The translations under genes were made by a program, and so were the position numbers. DNA of 64,000 bases, from the NCBI RefSeq assembly GCF_001025215.1, contig NZ_AP012330.1, positions 1,426,001 through 1,490,000 of the forward strand. The letters run 5' to 3'. How positions within the stretch are numbered: position 1 is the stretch's first letter; each line of letters begins with the position of its first letter. This document shows, piece by piece, positions 11,249 to 20,807 of the stretch. The notes under the pieces are model-generated. The model made no database searches. It saw only the letters and a program-made list of their open reading frames with translations, and was not told where the DNA came from. Origin of the DNA: Bifidobacterium pseudocatenulatum DSM 20438 = JCM 1200 = LMG 10505 (GTDB lineage Bacteria; Actinomycetota; Actinomycetes; Actinomycetales; Bifidobacteriaceae).

Positions 11249-14080
11249 TCACATCGCCGCTTCGGAATCCGCCGCCGAAGAGACTCCCGAACTCAGCGAC
11301 GAGGTCTCACCCTTGATGAAGGCGAGCACCTGCGGCAAGTCCTGGGGCTGCACCAACACCTCGCGCGCCTTGGACCCTTCGGACGGCCCCACGACGCCAC
11401 GTGACTCCAGCAGATCCATAAGGCGGCCAGCCTTGGCGAATCCGACACGCAGTTTGCGCTGCAACATGGACGTGGAACCGAACTGCGAGGTGACGACCAG
11501 TTCCGCCGCCTGCAGAAGCACATCCATATCGCCGCCGATGTCTTCGTCCGGCTCAATGGCCTTCTTGTCGGCTTCCTTGGCCATTTCCTCGATATCCTCA
11601 CGGTAATGTGGCTTGCGCTGGGTGCGTACGAATTCCACGGCACGTCGGATCTCCGACTCGTCGACCCATGCGCCCTGCACACGCAACGGTTTGGCCTGTC
11701 CCATCGGCAGGAACAGCGCATCGCCCTGTCCAATCAGAGTTTCCGCGCCAGTGGAGTCGAGAATGACTCGAGAATCAGTGGCCGACGAGGTCGCGAACGC
11801 CAAACGCGAAGGAATGTTCGCCTTGATCAGGCCGGTGACCACATCGACCGATGGACGCTGGGTGGCGAGCACCAGATGCACGCCTGCAGCTCGTGCCAGC
11901 TGCGTGATGCGTTGGATGGAGCTTTCCACATCATTCTTGGCCACCATCATCAGATCGGCCATCTCGTCGACGACCACCAGAATGTACGGATATGGAGCGA
12001 CCTTGCGCTTCGATCCGGCAGGGGCATGCACCTTGCCGGCGCGCACGGCAGCATTGAAGTCCTTGATATGGCGGAATCCGAAGAATTCAAGATCGCTGTA
12101 ACGAGCATCCATCTCCTTGACCACCCATTCGAGCGCCTGCGCAGCCTTCTTCGGATCGGTGATGATCGGCGTGAGCAGATGTGGAATACCCGCGTATGCC
12201 GATAGTTCCACTCGCTTCGGATCGACCATGATCATGCGCACCTGATCCGGCGTCGCCCTCATGATCACGGATGTCAGCATGGAGTTGATGAAGCTGGACT
12301 TACCGGAACCGGTGGCGCCTGCCACCAGAAGATGCGGCATCTTAGTGAGGTCCGCCGTTACAAAATGGCCTTCCACATCCTTGCCCACGCCTGTGAGCAT
12401 CGGATTCGGATCGTTTCTCGCCTTGTCCGAACGAAGCACATCGCCAAGCACCACGGTTTCACGGTCGGTGTTCGGTATTTCGATGCCGATGGCGGACTTG
12501 CCTTCGATCACCGACAGGATGCGCACGTCGGAACTGGCCACCGCGTAGGCGATGTTCTTCTGCAGATTGGTGACCTTCTCCACTTTCACACCCGGACCAA
12601 GCTCCACCTCATACATGGTCACGGATGGGCCTCGCAGAAAGCCGATGACTTTAGCGTCGACATTGAACTGCTGGAATGTGACCGTAAGAGCGCGGATCAC
12701 ACGATCGTTCTCCGGAGTGTGCACGGCATGCGGCGCGCCTTGCTTCAGCATGCCGAGATCAGGCAGATGATAGGGGCCCTCCGGAATCTCACCGGACTCG
12801 TCGGAAACGCCCTCTCCGTTCGATCCGGCATCCAGATCGTTCACGACCTCATTGGTCGCCGCATCGACCATGACCTGCGACCCGTTGGACGTGCCGTCCT
12901 CGTCGATGACGGCCCACGGGTCCCCTACAGCCACGCCAACGGATTTGATCTCGTCGGACGCCGCCTGGCCGGCAACCGTCGGAATGGTTTCCGGGATCTG
13001 CGGCATGGTGCCGCTCGCCAAACCGATTGGGTCAGAGGAAAGGGAACGCACCACAGGCGTCTGCGGCATGGCGACGGTTCCACCGAAATCCTGAGCGGAA
13101 TGTTCGTCGGATGAAATGCTGCGCGGCCGCGAGACGCTCTGGTATGGTTCGTCAAGCATGGTTTCCGCCGTTTCGCCATGCCGTTCGGCAGCATTACGAA
13201 ACGCCTCATCACCGTCGTAATGATCGAGTCCGTCCTGAGCGCCCTGCTTCTTGGATTTCGATGATATCCATTGCTTTATGAGGGAGAACGGCATCGGCTT
13301 CTTCTTTTCAGCCGCCACATCGTCGGCTCCATTATGCGCCGGCACGCCTTCTGCGAACGACAGCGTGGTATCTCCTATACGCACTTCGTTCGGGAATTGC
13401 TCGGTCTCGTCATCAACCTTTTTATTTGCACCGAATCCAAAACGGACCTTCAATGCACGTACTTTGTCGGGAATCTCTTGAACCCCTGTATTGGTAATCA
13501 GCAACAACGAGAACAAAATGACGACCACGAAAATAACGATGGCGAACGCCTTGGAAAGCCCCCATGCCAGCGGGCAGCCAAGCACATAGCCGAGCAGACC
13601 TCCCGCATTCTGCAGCAACGCCATGTCGAAACCTTGGGCGTCGGACGCGAGCGCCGCATCGAGTATGGAGCAGACGGACCACAGAATCATGGACCACCCC
13701 GCCACCATACGCACATTGCCGCTTTTGCGCTTGGTCTCATATATGAGGCTGAATGCCACCAGCGCCAAAAAGACCGGCAGGATGACGCTCATCAGACCAA
13801 ACAGGCCGGAAGCCAAGGCGTGGAGCATCCGGCCGAACACGCCCTGCACCCGGAACCATTCCGAAGCGCAGAACATTACCGCGAGAATCACCAGAATAAA
13901 ACATGCGATATCACGTCCGTACTTGGTCAAGACACCCATCACAGGCGACGGCTCGACCGCGTCCATGACCTTGGTCTCGCCGGAACGTGCCTTGCCCGTG
14001 GACCCTTTGCCGCCGGATTTCGTATTGGAAGATGCTGTTCGTGCCATAACGGTCATGATTTTACCCATGGGAGGCGCCAT
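11249..14080 (-). CDS. ftsK: DNA translocase FtsK/SpoIIIE
   Basis: About 943 residues from the ATG at 14080, chosen because GAGGAAG lies 9 bases upstream; in-frame ATGs at 14107 and further in (MGKIM, MTVMART) are alternatives. It has an N-terminal membrane domain with about four TM helices, a long acidic linker, then the motor: Walker [10 protein letters not shown], Walker [15 protein letters not shown], and the C-terminal gamma winged helix ([20 protein letters not shown], then [20 protein letters not shown]). It pumps DNA across the division septum and activates XerCD at dif. XerC and XerD type genes are both in this window. Confidence 0.95.
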   Translation of the reverse strand: MAPPMGKIMTVMARTASSNTKSGGKGSTGKARSGETKVMDAVEPSPVMGVLTKYGRDIACFILVILAVMFCASEWFRVQGVFGRMLHALASGLFGLMSVILPVFLALVAFSLIYETKRKSGNVRMVAGWSMILWSVCSILDAALASDAQGFDMALLQNAGGLLGYVLGCPLAWGLSKAFAIVIFVVVILFSLLLITNTGVQEIPDKVRALKVRFGFGANKKVDDETEQFPNEVRIGDTTLSFAEGVPAHNGADDVAAEKKKPMPFSLIKQWISSKSKKQGAQDGLDHYDGDEAFRNAAERHGETAETMLDEPYQSVSRPRSISSDEHSAQDFGGTVAMPQTPVVRSLSSDPIGLASGTMPQIPETIPTVAGQAASDEIKSVGVAVGDPWAVIDEDGTSNGSQVMVDAATNEVVNDLDAGSNGEGVSDESGEIPEGPYHLPDLGMLKQGAPHAVHTPENDRVIRALTVTFQQFNVDAKVIGFLRGPSVTMYEVELGPGVKVEKVTNLQKNIAYAVASSDVRILSVIEGKSAIGIEIPNTDRETVVLGDVLRSDKARNDPNPMLTGVGKDVEGHFVTADLTKMPHLLVAGATGSGKSSFINSMLTSVIMRATPDQVRMIMVDPKRVELSAYAGIPHLLTPIITDPKKAAQALEWVVKEMDARYSDLEFFGFRHIKDFNAAVRAGKVHAPAGSKRKVAPYPYILVVVDEMADLMMVAKNDVESSIQRITQLARAAGVHLVLATQRPSVDVVTGLIKANIPSRLAFATSSATDSRVILDSTGAETLIGQGDALFLPMGQAKPLRVQGAWVDESEIRRAVEFVRTQRKPHYREDIEEMAKEADKKAIEPDEDIGGDMDVLLQAAELVVTSQFGSTSMLQRKLRVGFAKAGRLMDLLESRGVVGPSEGSKAREVLVQPQDLPQVLAFIKGETSSLSSGVSSAADSEAAM

Positions 14081-14244
14081 GACATGGCACTTCCTCGAAT
14101 CGCACACATTTTCTAACTTAAGTGAACACGCAATTTCACTGATTGGATTCCGCCAAGATCGTCACCGTCAATCTGGAGGCCAAGCCGGAGAAGACCGTGG
14201 ATAAGGTGGAAAGCTTCGACGAATACGGCAGCGGGAGTTTCATT

Positions 14245-15291
14245 TCAGGCGAGGTCTCCGAGATGATGCTGGGTGTAGGCGTCCGCCTGTGCGTCTATGA
14301 CGTCATAGGCACCTGCATCGGCATGTTCGATGATGGCCATCGCGTTGTCTAGCAGCGCCGGATTGAGCGCTTGGAGCCAGTGGATGCGCGGGTCACGACC
14401 GAACCATCCCATCTGCTTGCGTGCCAGACGCTTCGTTTTCTGCGCAATGTCCATGAACGTGTCGTTCAGGTCACGCAACCCGTCCAAATAGTCGACGACC
14501 TGCTGGTAACCGAGCGCTTTGGCTGCGGTGATGCCCAGCTTGGGACGGATACGTTCCACTTCTTCGATGAATCCGCCTTCGAGCATCTGCTTGGTGCGAA
14601 TATCGATACGACGGTCCAGTTCCTCACGCGGCAGATCGAGACCGATTTGCACGGTGGGGATGACGTACCGGTAGTGCGGAAGGCTTGCCGAATAGGGTCG
14701 TCCCGTCACTTCGATGACTTCCAGCGCGCGGATGGTTCGTCTCGGATTGTGCGGGTCCATGCGCGCCGCCGCTTCGGGATCCTTGGCTTTCAGCTCGTCG
14801 AACAACGCGCCCGCGCCTTCGGTTTTTTCCCGTTCCTCAAGCGCCTTGCGTACTTGCGGATCGGTGCCGGGGAAGGAGATGTCGTCGATGGCGGCCCGTG
14901 CGTACAGGCCAGAGCCTCCGACGAGGATCGGACGCACTCCCCTGGCCTGTAGTTCGGCTATTTTCTCGCGGGCGAGCTCTTGGAACCTCGCCACGGACAT
15001 GGCGTCGTCCGGTTCGATGATATCGATGAGATGATGCCTGACCTGCGCCTGCTCCTCAAGGCTTGCCTTGGCCGTGCCGATATCCATGCCCCGATACATC
15101 TGGTATGCGTCGGCGTTGATGATTTCCGCCTGTTCGCCTTTGCGCGCCAACGCTTTGGCGACGGCAATGCCCAACCCGGTTTTGCCGGATGCGGTTGGTC
15201 CGACAATGGATACGACCTTGCGCTGCATGGCAGGATCGGCGTCTCCTGTTTTGTCTGTTTTCTCAGAGGTCTGTTCAGTGTCGAACGGCAT
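14245..15291 (-). CDS. miaA: tRNA dimethylallyltransferase
   Basis: A 348-residue protein with the P-loop GPTASGKT at residues 31-38, the substrate block [18 protein letters not shown], and the [13 protein letters not shown] region. It attaches the dimethylallyl group to A37 of tRNAs that read UNN codons. Its start overlaps the end of miaB by 17 bases, so the enzymes making the isopentenyl and then the methylthio modification of the same base are translated from one message. Confidence 0.97.
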   Translation of the reverse strand: MPFDTEQTSEKTDKTGDADPAMQRKVVSIVGPTASGKTGLGIAVAKALARKGEQAEIINADAYQMYRGMDIGTAKASLEEQAQVRHHLIDIIEPDDAMSVARFQELAREKIAELQARGVRPILVGGSGLYARAAIDDISFPGTDPQVRKALEEREKTEGAGALFDELKAKDPEAAARMDPHNPRRTIRALEVIEVTGRPYSASLPHYRYVIPTVQIGLDLPREELDRRIDIRTKQMLEGGFIEEVERIRPKLGITAAKALGYQQVVDYLDGLRDLNDTFMDIAQKTKRLARKQMGWFGRDPRIHWLQALNPALLDNAMAIIEHADAGAYDVIDAQADAYTQHHLGDLA

Positions 15292-16729
15292 AGGTCTGCC
15301 CCGCCTTCAGATCGGGATCGGCGATGAGGTTGTGACGCCCAGCGTGGGTGATGGTGGCGGTCACGAAATCGCCTACCTGCGGCATCGGCTCGCCTTCGGG
15401 CACACCGACATGCACGAGCACGCCGGTTTTCTCGCGCCCGGTGACACGATGGGTCGCGGCGTCCTTCTTGCCAGATGCGCCGGTGACCATCACTTCGACG
15501 TCACGGCCTTCGAAGGTTTTGAGATTTTCTTCGGTGATGCGTTCCTGCAATGCCACGAGTCGTTCGAACCGGTCTTGGACCACGTCGTGCGGCACCTGCT
15601 CCATTTCGGCTGCCGGAGTGCCTGGGCGCGGCGAATAGATGAAGGTGAATGCGGACGCGAATCTCGCCTCTTCCACCACACGCAAGGTTTTCTGGAAGTC
15701 CTCTTCGGTTTCACCCGGGAAACCGACGATGATGTCGGTGGAGATCTGCGCATCCGGCATGGCCTCACGGATTTTACGCAGAATGTCAAGGAACTTCGCG
15801 GAACGATACGAACGGCGCATGGCGCGCAGGATTCGGTCGGATCCGGACTGCAGCGGGAAGTGCAGCTGGTGCATGACATTGGGCGTTTCGGCCATGGCTG
15901 CGATCACGTCGTCGGTGAAGGCGGCGGGATGCGGCGAAGTGAACCGCACGCGCTCCAATCCTTCGATCTCACCGCATGCGCGCAGTAGCTTGGAGAAGGC
16001 GAAACGGTCGCCGATGCCGTAACCGAACGAGTTCACGTTCTGGCCGAGTAGCGTGACTTCCTTGGCTCCTTCGTCCACGCACTGGCGGATTTCGGCAAGA
16101 ATGTCTCCCGGGCGACGATCATGTTCCTTGCCTCGGGTGGTAGGCACGATGCAGAACGTGCAGGTGTTGTTGCATCCCACGGAGATGGCCACCCAGCTTG
16201 ACACCTTCGACGCGCGGTCGGTGGGCAGCTGGCTTGGGAAGTAGTTGAGTTCCTCTTTGACCTTGACCTGCGCATGGCCTTCGATGCGCGCCTGGTCAAG
16301 CAGCTGAGGCAGGGAGCCAATGTTCTTGGTACCGAACACGGCATCGACCCAAGGGGCCTTTTTTGCGATCTTCTCACGGTCGAGCTGTGCCATGCATCCG
16401 CCGACTGCGATCTGCAGGTTCGGACGCTGGCGCTTCAGTTCGGCCCACAGGCCGATGGTGCCGTACATGCGTTCCGCCGCGTTTTCTCGCACCGCGCATG
16501 TGTTCATGACGATGAGGTCCACGTCATGATCGAGGTATTGTTCTTCGGTGGCGGGCACATAGCCATCCGCTTCGAGCACACCCGCGATGCGTTCGGAATC
16601 GTGCACGTTCATCTGGCATCCGAGGGTGTGTACGTAGAACACGCCCTTGCCTCGCGTGGCGGTGTCTTCTGTGGCAGGTTCCGCAAGTTTCGAGGCGCGC
16701 TCCGCCTCGGTCATCATGTCTTCGTTCAT
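15275..16729 (-). CDS. miaB: tRNA-2-methylthio-N6-dimethylallyladenosine synthase
   Basis: A 484-residue radical SAM methylthiotransferase. N-terminal UPF0004 domain cysteines are seen at TLGCQMN (C38), NTCAVRE and GGCMAQ. The radical SAM CX3CX2C triad is C186, C190, C193 in [13 protein letters not shown]-terminal TRAM domain closes the protein. It adds the 2-methylthio group to the i6A37 base made by MiaA. It is the first gene of a miaB-miaA pair. Confidence 0.97.
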   Translation of the reverse strand: MNEDMMTEAERASKLAEPATEDTATRGKGVFYVHTLGCQMNVHDSERIAGVLEADGYVPATEEQYLDHDVDLIVMNTCAVRENAAERMYGTIGLWAELKRQRPNLQIAVGGCMAQLDREKIAKKAPWVDAVFGTKNIGSLPQLLDQARIEGHAQVKVKEELNYFPSQLPTDRASKVSSWVAISVGCNNTCTFCIVPTTRGKEHDRRPGDILAEIRQCVDEGAKEVTLLGQNVNSFGYGIGDRFAFSKLLRACGEIEGLERVRFTSPHPAAFTDDVIAAMAETPNVMHQLHFPLQSGSDRILRAMRRSYRSAKFLDILRKIREAMPDAQISTDIIVGFPGETEEDFQKTLRVVEEARFASAFTFIYSPRPGTPAAEMEQVPHDVVQDRFERLVALQERITEENLKTFEGRDVEVMVTGASGKKDAATHRVTGREKTGVLVHVGVPEGEPMPQVGDFVTATITHAGRHNLIADPDLKAGQTYAVRH

Positions 16730-16859
16730 AGCATTCCATGCTATCGGCAGGGATTCCCATCACGCGCCGTATGCACCTTAATGCAGCGTGGCATGCGGTG
16801 GAATTGGAGGGATGACGGCGCTTTCAGCGCTTTTTCAGTTTTTCCGCGCTCCTTTTGGG

Positions 16860-16865
16860 TACACT
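16860..16865 (+). promoter_or_regulatory. Candidate -10 box for a leaderless small alarmone synthetase mRNA
   Basis: TACACT ends 8 bases before the GTG at 16874. Transcription from it would start at or next to the start codon. No ribosome site is visible upstream of the GTG. Confidence 0.4.
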
Positions 16866-16873
16866 ATGGAACC

Positions 16874-17602
16874 GTGATACTTGATAGACAGAGCCGCATC
16901 AATACCAGTGAACTGCAAGCACGGCTGAAGTCGGTGACTTTCGACGATGGTCCGTTGCCTTCCGATCAGATTACCGAGTTCATTGATCAAATGCAGGTGT
17001 ATGAGGGCGCGATGTATGAGATCAGCACCAAACTGGAGATTCTCGATTCCGAGTTCCAGGTGCGTTTCTCCCATAATCCCATCCATCACATGGAACGCAG
17101 GTTGAAGTCCATCAATTCCATTCTCGGCAAGTTGAGGCGCAAGGATCTGCCGTTGACGGTGGAGTCGGTCAAGGACAATCTGTTTGACGTGGCAGGCATT
17201 CGCGTGATCTGCAATTATCGCGATGACGTGTATTCGGTGTCGAATTATCTGTCCGCGCAGAACGATATTCAGGTGTTGCGTGTGAAGGATTATATTAAGA
17301 ATCCGAAGCAGAATGGATATCGTTCGCTGCACGTGATTTATGCGGTTCCCGTTTTTCTATCTTCCGGACCGCATTACACGCCTGTGGAGGTGCAGTTCCG
17401 CACCATCGCCATGGATTATTGGGCGAGTTTGGAGCATGCGCTGCGTTATAAGACGGATTTGCCTGACGCGAAGCTGTCGGAGCATTCGCAGACGTTGCTT
17501 GATTGCGCGAGAAGTCTGCAGAATGTCGAAGCGCAGATGCAGAACATTCATCGCGATATCAATGGCGCGCCGCAGGTTGGCGAGGCCCCTAAGGCCGGCT
17601 GA
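16874..17602 (+). CDS. Small alarmone synthetase, RelA/SpoT synthetase-domain protein (RelQ-like)
   Basis: 242 residues from the GTG at 16874 (VILDRQSRINTSELQARL); the reading frame is open further upstream, but that part runs antisense to miaB. The RelA_SpoT nucleotidyltransferase core is recognisable: HHMERRLKSINSILGKLRRK, FDVAGIRVICNYRDDVY, IKNPKQNGYRSLH, then VEVQFRTIAMDYWASLEHAL. There is no HD hydrolase, TGS or ACT domain, so this is a stand-alone (p)ppGpp synthetase of the RelQ/RelP type. A -10-like TACACT lies right before the GTG and no Shine-Dalgarno is seen. Its end overlaps the convergent EamA gene by 14 bases. Confidence 0.88.
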   Translation: MILDRQSRINTSELQARLKSVTFDDGPLPSDQITEFIDQMQVYEGAMYEISTKLEILDSEFQVRFSHNPIHHMERRLKSINSILGKLRRKDLPLTVESVKDNLFDVAGIRVICNYRDDVYSVSNYLSAQNDIQVLRVKDYIKNPKQNGYRSLHVIYAVPVFLSSGPHYTPVEVQFRTIAMDYWASLEHALRYKTDLPDAKLSEHSQTLLDCARSLQNVEAQMQNIHRDINGAPQVGEAPKAG

Positions 17603-18590
17603 CGTCTGCCGGTTTGCGTTTGGCCGCATGCAGGAGCTGGTCGATGGGCAGCTGGGCGAGTATGGTGCCCGCGAAAATGAGCGCGCAGCCGAGGTAGGCT
17701 CGAGTGGTCATGATTTCGCCCAGCAGAAGCGCCCCTCCGACTGCGGAGAAGAACGATTCGAGCGACATGATCACGGACGCTCTGGTCGGAGGCACAAGTT
17801 GTTGGCCTATGACCTGAAGCGTATAGGCTACGCCAGCAGAGCAGACGCCCGCGTAGACGATGGCGATCCAGCTTTGCGCGGCACCGGCCCAGTCGATGGA
17901 TCCTTCGATGATAGAGCCAATCCAGCTGATGATCGCGGTGGTGGTGATCTGCCCGAATGAAAGCAGGATGGGGTCCATGTCTCGTCCAAAGGTGTCTATG
18001 ACGAGGATGTGCCCGGCGAAGAGGACTGCGGTGAACAGCAGCACCATGTCCGCCAGGGTGATGGATCCGAATCCGTCGGTGACGCACAGCAGGTAGAAGC
18101 CGATAACGGAGATGGCGACGCTGATGATGACGCTGAGGTGCACTCGTCGACGCAATATGACGAAGGCAAGCAGTGGCGTCATGACGATGTATAGAGCGGT
18201 GATGAAGCCGGACCGTCCCGCCGATCCGGAGTAAAGGATGCCGTATTGTTGGACGGTGCTTGCGGTGAAAAGCACGATTCCGCAGATGATGCTGACCACG
18301 ATGGGATTGCCGGCCCATTTCGGCATGGCGACGATTGCGCCGTTACCGAGGGTGATGGACGGTTTTCCCTGGGTTTCACGGCGTTTACGCTCTTGTTCCG
18401 CTATGGTGCTGCGGCGAAACCAAAGCAACGGTATCAGAGAAATGGATCCGAGGGTGAATCGGGTGGCTCCGAAGAACAGCGGTGTTGTGGAGTCCATGCC
18501 TTGCACTTGCGACACGAATGCGAATCCCCAAATGAGGGCCGCCAGTACGAGGCATGCCATGCCGCCAATCTCTTTTCTCTGCATGAGCAC
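17589..18590 (-). CDS. EamA/DMT-family transporter
   Basis: A 333-residue integral membrane protein with about ten TM helices in two EamA repeats: MACLVLAALIWGFAFVSQ opens the first, and FTAVLFAGHILVIDTFGRDM lies in the second. The drug/metabolite exporter superfamily moves amino acids, nucleotides or drugs out of the cell; the substrate cannot be told. Upstream on the same strand, only 25 bases before the start, lies a perfect 15-base hairpin, so its leader may be controlled. It converges on the small alarmone synthetase, with a 14-base overlap of the 3' ends. Confidence 0.88.
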   Translation of the reverse strand: MLMQRKEIGGMACLVLAALIWGFAFVSQVQGMDSTTPLFFGATRFTLGSISLIPLLWFRRSTIAEQERKRRETQGKPSITLGNGAIVAMPKWAGNPIVVSIICGIVLFTASTVQQYGILYSGSAGRSGFITALYIVMTPLLAFVILRRRVHLSVIISVAISVIGFYLLCVTDGFGSITLADMVLLFTAVLFAGHILVIDTFGRDMDPILLSFGQITTTAIISWIGSIIEGSIDWAGAAQSWIAIVYAGVCSAGVAYTLQVIGQQLVPPTRASVIMSLESFFSAVGGALLLGEIMTTRAYLGCALIFAGTILAQLPIDQLLHAAKRKPADVSRP

Positions 18591-18614
18591 CCACCGTAAA
18601 GCATGTCTTTGACC

Positions 18615-18657
18615 AACGGATAAAGCCTGGCCACATTCTGGTCAGGCTTTATCCGTT
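18615..18657 (-). terminator. Perfect 15-bp hairpin upstream of the EamA gene
   Basis: AACGGATAAAGCCTG (18615-18629) and its exact complement (18643-18657) enclose a 13-base loop. It could terminate transcripts coming from the Bax-inhibitor-like gene, but it lies so close to the EamA start that it may form in that gene's own leader. Neither side shows a long T run. Confidence 0.6.
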
Positions 18658-18666
18658 ACGTTGACC

Positions 18667-18679
18667 GAGGAGCAATGCC
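18667..18679. repeat. Short direct repeat, copy 1
   Basis: GAGGAGCAATGCC occurs here and again at 18766-18778, in the intergenic DNA between the Bax-inhibitor-like and EamA genes. The second copy is inside the loop of the large inverted repeat 18699-18805. The role is unknown. Confidence 0.6.
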
Positions 18680-18698
18680 AATAATGTCCCATCAAAGG

Positions 18699-18805
18699 CT
18701 GAAAGCCAAATGACGCGTGCGTCCCCAAAACGCACCGAAGGAAGGCGCACGAAGGTACGCCGACTGAGGAGCAATGCCGGGGACGCTCCGTCATTTGGAT
18801 TTCAG
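18699..18805. repeat. Large imperfect inverted repeat after the Bax-inhibitor-like gene
   Basis: Arms 18699-18726 and 18779-18805 (27-28 bases, a few mismatches and one bulge) enclose a 52-base centre. The inner arm ends are GCGTCCCC and GGGGACGC; the outer ends CTGAAA and TTTCAG. The outer end of the right arm includes the stop codon of the upstream gene. It may be a terminator or a small mobile-type palindromic element. A copy of GAGGAGCAATGCC sits in the centre at 18766-18778. Confidence 0.65.
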
Positions 18806-19635
18806 TCGCGATTGCCGAGGAGTTGGAGAATATACATGAACATGTTCACGAAATCCAAATACAGATTCAGTGCGCAAAGGATGGAAACCTTCTTGACCAT
18901 TTCGGGGCCTTGGGCGGAATACTGTTCAAGCATGGCGCGGGTGGCTTGGGCGTCGTAGACGGTCATGCCGGCGAAGAGCAGAAGTCCGATGGCAGAGACG
19001 ATCATGAGGGTGGTGTTGCCGGGGGCGAAGATCATGAGAATCACTTCGGCGATGATAAGCACGATGAGGCCGACGAAAAGGATGGGGCCGGCCTTGAGCA
19101 TGTTGATCTTGGTGGTGCGTCCGAACATGGTGAGCGCGAAGAAGAAGCCGGCGCACAATGCGAGGGAAATGCCGATGGTGCCAAGATCGTAGGCCATGAA
19201 GATGGTGCTGAGGGTGAAGCCCATGAGCGCCGCATACACGTAGAACATGACGTATGCGGTGGAGACCTTCATTGTATGGATGCGCGCGCCAAGGTAGATG
19301 GCAAGCACGATTTCAATGACGGCGGGGGCGAAGATGCCGATGATGCCCGTGGTTTGGATGAGTGCCAGGTACGCGCCGCTCATTTGGGTGATGATGGCGA
19401 CCACGGCAGTGACGATCAAACCAAGGGTCATGTGCGTGTATGCGCTGTTGACGGAACTGCGTTCGGCCTGCTCGTAGGAATAGGTGGCCTGCACGTTGAC
19501 TGCGGCGGTACCGTTGGGCGCATAGGCGTACTGTGGCTGCGCATTGTACTGGTTGTACTGTTGGTTGTACTGGTATTGATTGTTGAAGCCGTTATTCTGG
19601 GCGTTGTTACCCTGGGGCTGCTGACCGAATGCCAT
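18802..19635 (-). CDS. Bax inhibitor-1/YccA family membrane protein
   Basis: A 277-residue protein. The first ~55 residues are Gln/Asn/Tyr rich and low in complexity (QYQYNQQYNQYNAQPQYAY), followed by seven or so TM helices typical of the BI-1/YccA/YetJ family: SVNSAYTHMTLGLIVTAVVA, IHTMKVSTAYVMFYVYAALM, and the C-terminal YDAQATRAMLEQY with LNLYLDFVNMFMYILQLLG. Members are pH-sensitive calcium leak channels or FtsH modulators; which applies here is unknown. The ATG at 19635 has AAAGGAGCG upstream. Confidence 0.93.
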   Translation of the reverse strand: MAFGQQPQGNNAQNNGFNNQYQYNQQYNQYNAQPQYAYAPNGTAAVNVQATYSYEQAERSSVNSAYTHMTLGLIVTAVVAIITQMSGAYLALIQTTGIIGIFAPAVIEIVLAIYLGARIHTMKVSTAYVMFYVYAALMGFTLSTIFMAYDLGTIGISLALCAGFFFALTMFGRTTKINMLKAGPILFVGLIVLIIAEVILMIFAPGNTTLMIVSAIGLLLFAGMTVYDAQATRAMLEQYSAQGPEMVKKVSILCALNLYLDFVNMFMYILQLLGNRD

Positions 19636-19736
19636 AATCGCTCCTTTTTGCTCGATTGCGCATCACGATACGGCATTTTCCTGACGATTTCATGAATATT
19701 GGCTTAATCTCATGATTTCTTCAAAGCCCGCATAGG

Positions 19737-19773
19737 TTTCGCGTTCGACACGGGGAGTGTGCCGGACGCGAAA
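19737..19773 (-). terminator. Hairpin after the DUF5067-like gene
   Basis: A 15-base stem with G-U pairs (TTTCGCG at one end, CGCGAAA at the other) lies 18 bases beyond the stop at 19791. It is a plausible terminator but without a clear T run. Confidence 0.5.
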
Positions 19774-19790
19774 GACTGGGACATGCCATG

Positions 19791-20633
19791 TCAGATGGCG
19801 AACTTGTACGTCACTTTGGCGGTGTCGCTGAAATCGAGAAGGTTCGTCACGTCGACGGTGATTTCGGAATCGTCTTTAAGCACATATCCGAGGGTTACCG
19901 TGCCGGTTGCTCCTGGCTGCAGTTCAGACAGATAGGAGCCGGAATCGTAGCCTTCCGGATTGTCCAAGTACATGGCGGTGTCGAGTTCCTGACCGTTTTG
20001 GAACACTTTCGGATTAGCCAGCATGGCGAAGGAGTTGTTCTTATCGGTAGTGTTGGTCCACTCGTAGGTGACGAGCACGGTCGGCTGATTGTTGTAGTCG
20101 TTGCCGGAACGCACTGCGGATACGATTTTGACGTGCATATCGGTGAGATCGCCTTCCATGTCTTGCTCGCCTTTCACCTTGGTGTCGGTTTTGGTGGAAT
20201 CATCGGTTTTGGTGGAATCATCGGTTTTGGCGTCCTTATCGGCGTCCGCCGACGAGGATTGCGACGTGCTTGTGCCCGTGATGTCGTCAAGCGCCTTGCT
20301 GGCGGCCGATTGCATGGCCAAGGTGATGACGATGGCCAACACCGACAGCACCGCCGCGACTATGGACAGGGCTTTGCCACGCTTTTTGCCTCGGAACGTG
20401 CCCACGATGGCCACGATCGCCAATACCGCGCCGACGAGTCCGAAGATCGCAGCGATGTTGTTGATGATTGGAATGAAGCTCAGCACCAAGCCGAGCGCGC
20501 CGAACACCACTCCCACGATGCCACATACCGTCGTGCCTTGCGGAGCCGGGGACGGCATGATCGGCGCGGGTCTCATACCGTTCGGCGCTGCCGGGCCGCC
20601 GTTGGGAATCGGAGCATTGTTGAACTCACTCAT
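19791..20633 (-). CDS. Membrane-anchored protein with DUF4190-like N-terminus and DUF5067-like C-terminal domain
   Basis: A 280-residue protein. A Pro/Gly/Ala-rich cytoplasmic N-terminus is followed by two or three TM segments (CGIVGVVFGALGLVLSFIPI to LSIVAAVLSVLAIVITLAM) in the DUF4190 style. A Ser/Thr/Asp/Lys linker contains two TDDSTKTDDSTK-like repeats. The outside domain of about 130 residues (MHVKIVSAVRSGNDYNNQPT, LVTYEWTNTTDKNNSF, LQPGATGTVTLGYVLKDDSE) looks like the immunoglobulin-like DUF5067 fold. The outside domain probably acts in the cell envelope; no catalytic residues are seen. It is divergent from the histidine kinase gene. Confidence 0.8.
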   Translation of the reverse strand: MSEFNNAPIPNGGPAAPNGMRPAPIMPSPAPQGTTVCGIVGVVFGALGLVLSFIPIINNIAAIFGLVGAVLAIVAIVGTFRGKKRGKALSIVAAVLSVLAIVITLAMQSAASKALDDITGTSTSQSSSADADKDAKTDDSTKTDDSTKTDTKVKGEQDMEGDLTDMHVKIVSAVRSGNDYNNQPTVLVTYEWTNTTDKNNSFAMLANPKVFQNGQELDTAMYLDNPEGYDSGSYLSELQPGATGTVTLGYVLKDDSEITVDVTNLLDFSDTAKVTYKFAI

Positions 20634-20807
20634 GATCTTTTTCTTTCTTCTCGAAGTGGTCGGAACACTTTCGAGCCTACGGGATCGGCTTCGTTCCCGG
20701 TATTGGACGAAAGTCCATTCCTGCCTGCACTTTGGGGCGCGCGGCTTGCGCCATCATGCCCGATAGCTCAATGGCATGTTTCCATGAGTATGCCGATAAT
20801 GGGAGTC

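Noticed and set aside
16274..16873. A 200-codon upstream extension of the alarmone synthetase
   Set aside because: It lies antisense to miaB and has no RelA/SpoT features.
19788..20783. A 330-codon N-terminal extension of histidine kinase 1
   Set aside because: This part is antisense to the DUF5067-like gene; kinase-like sequence begins only near 20784.
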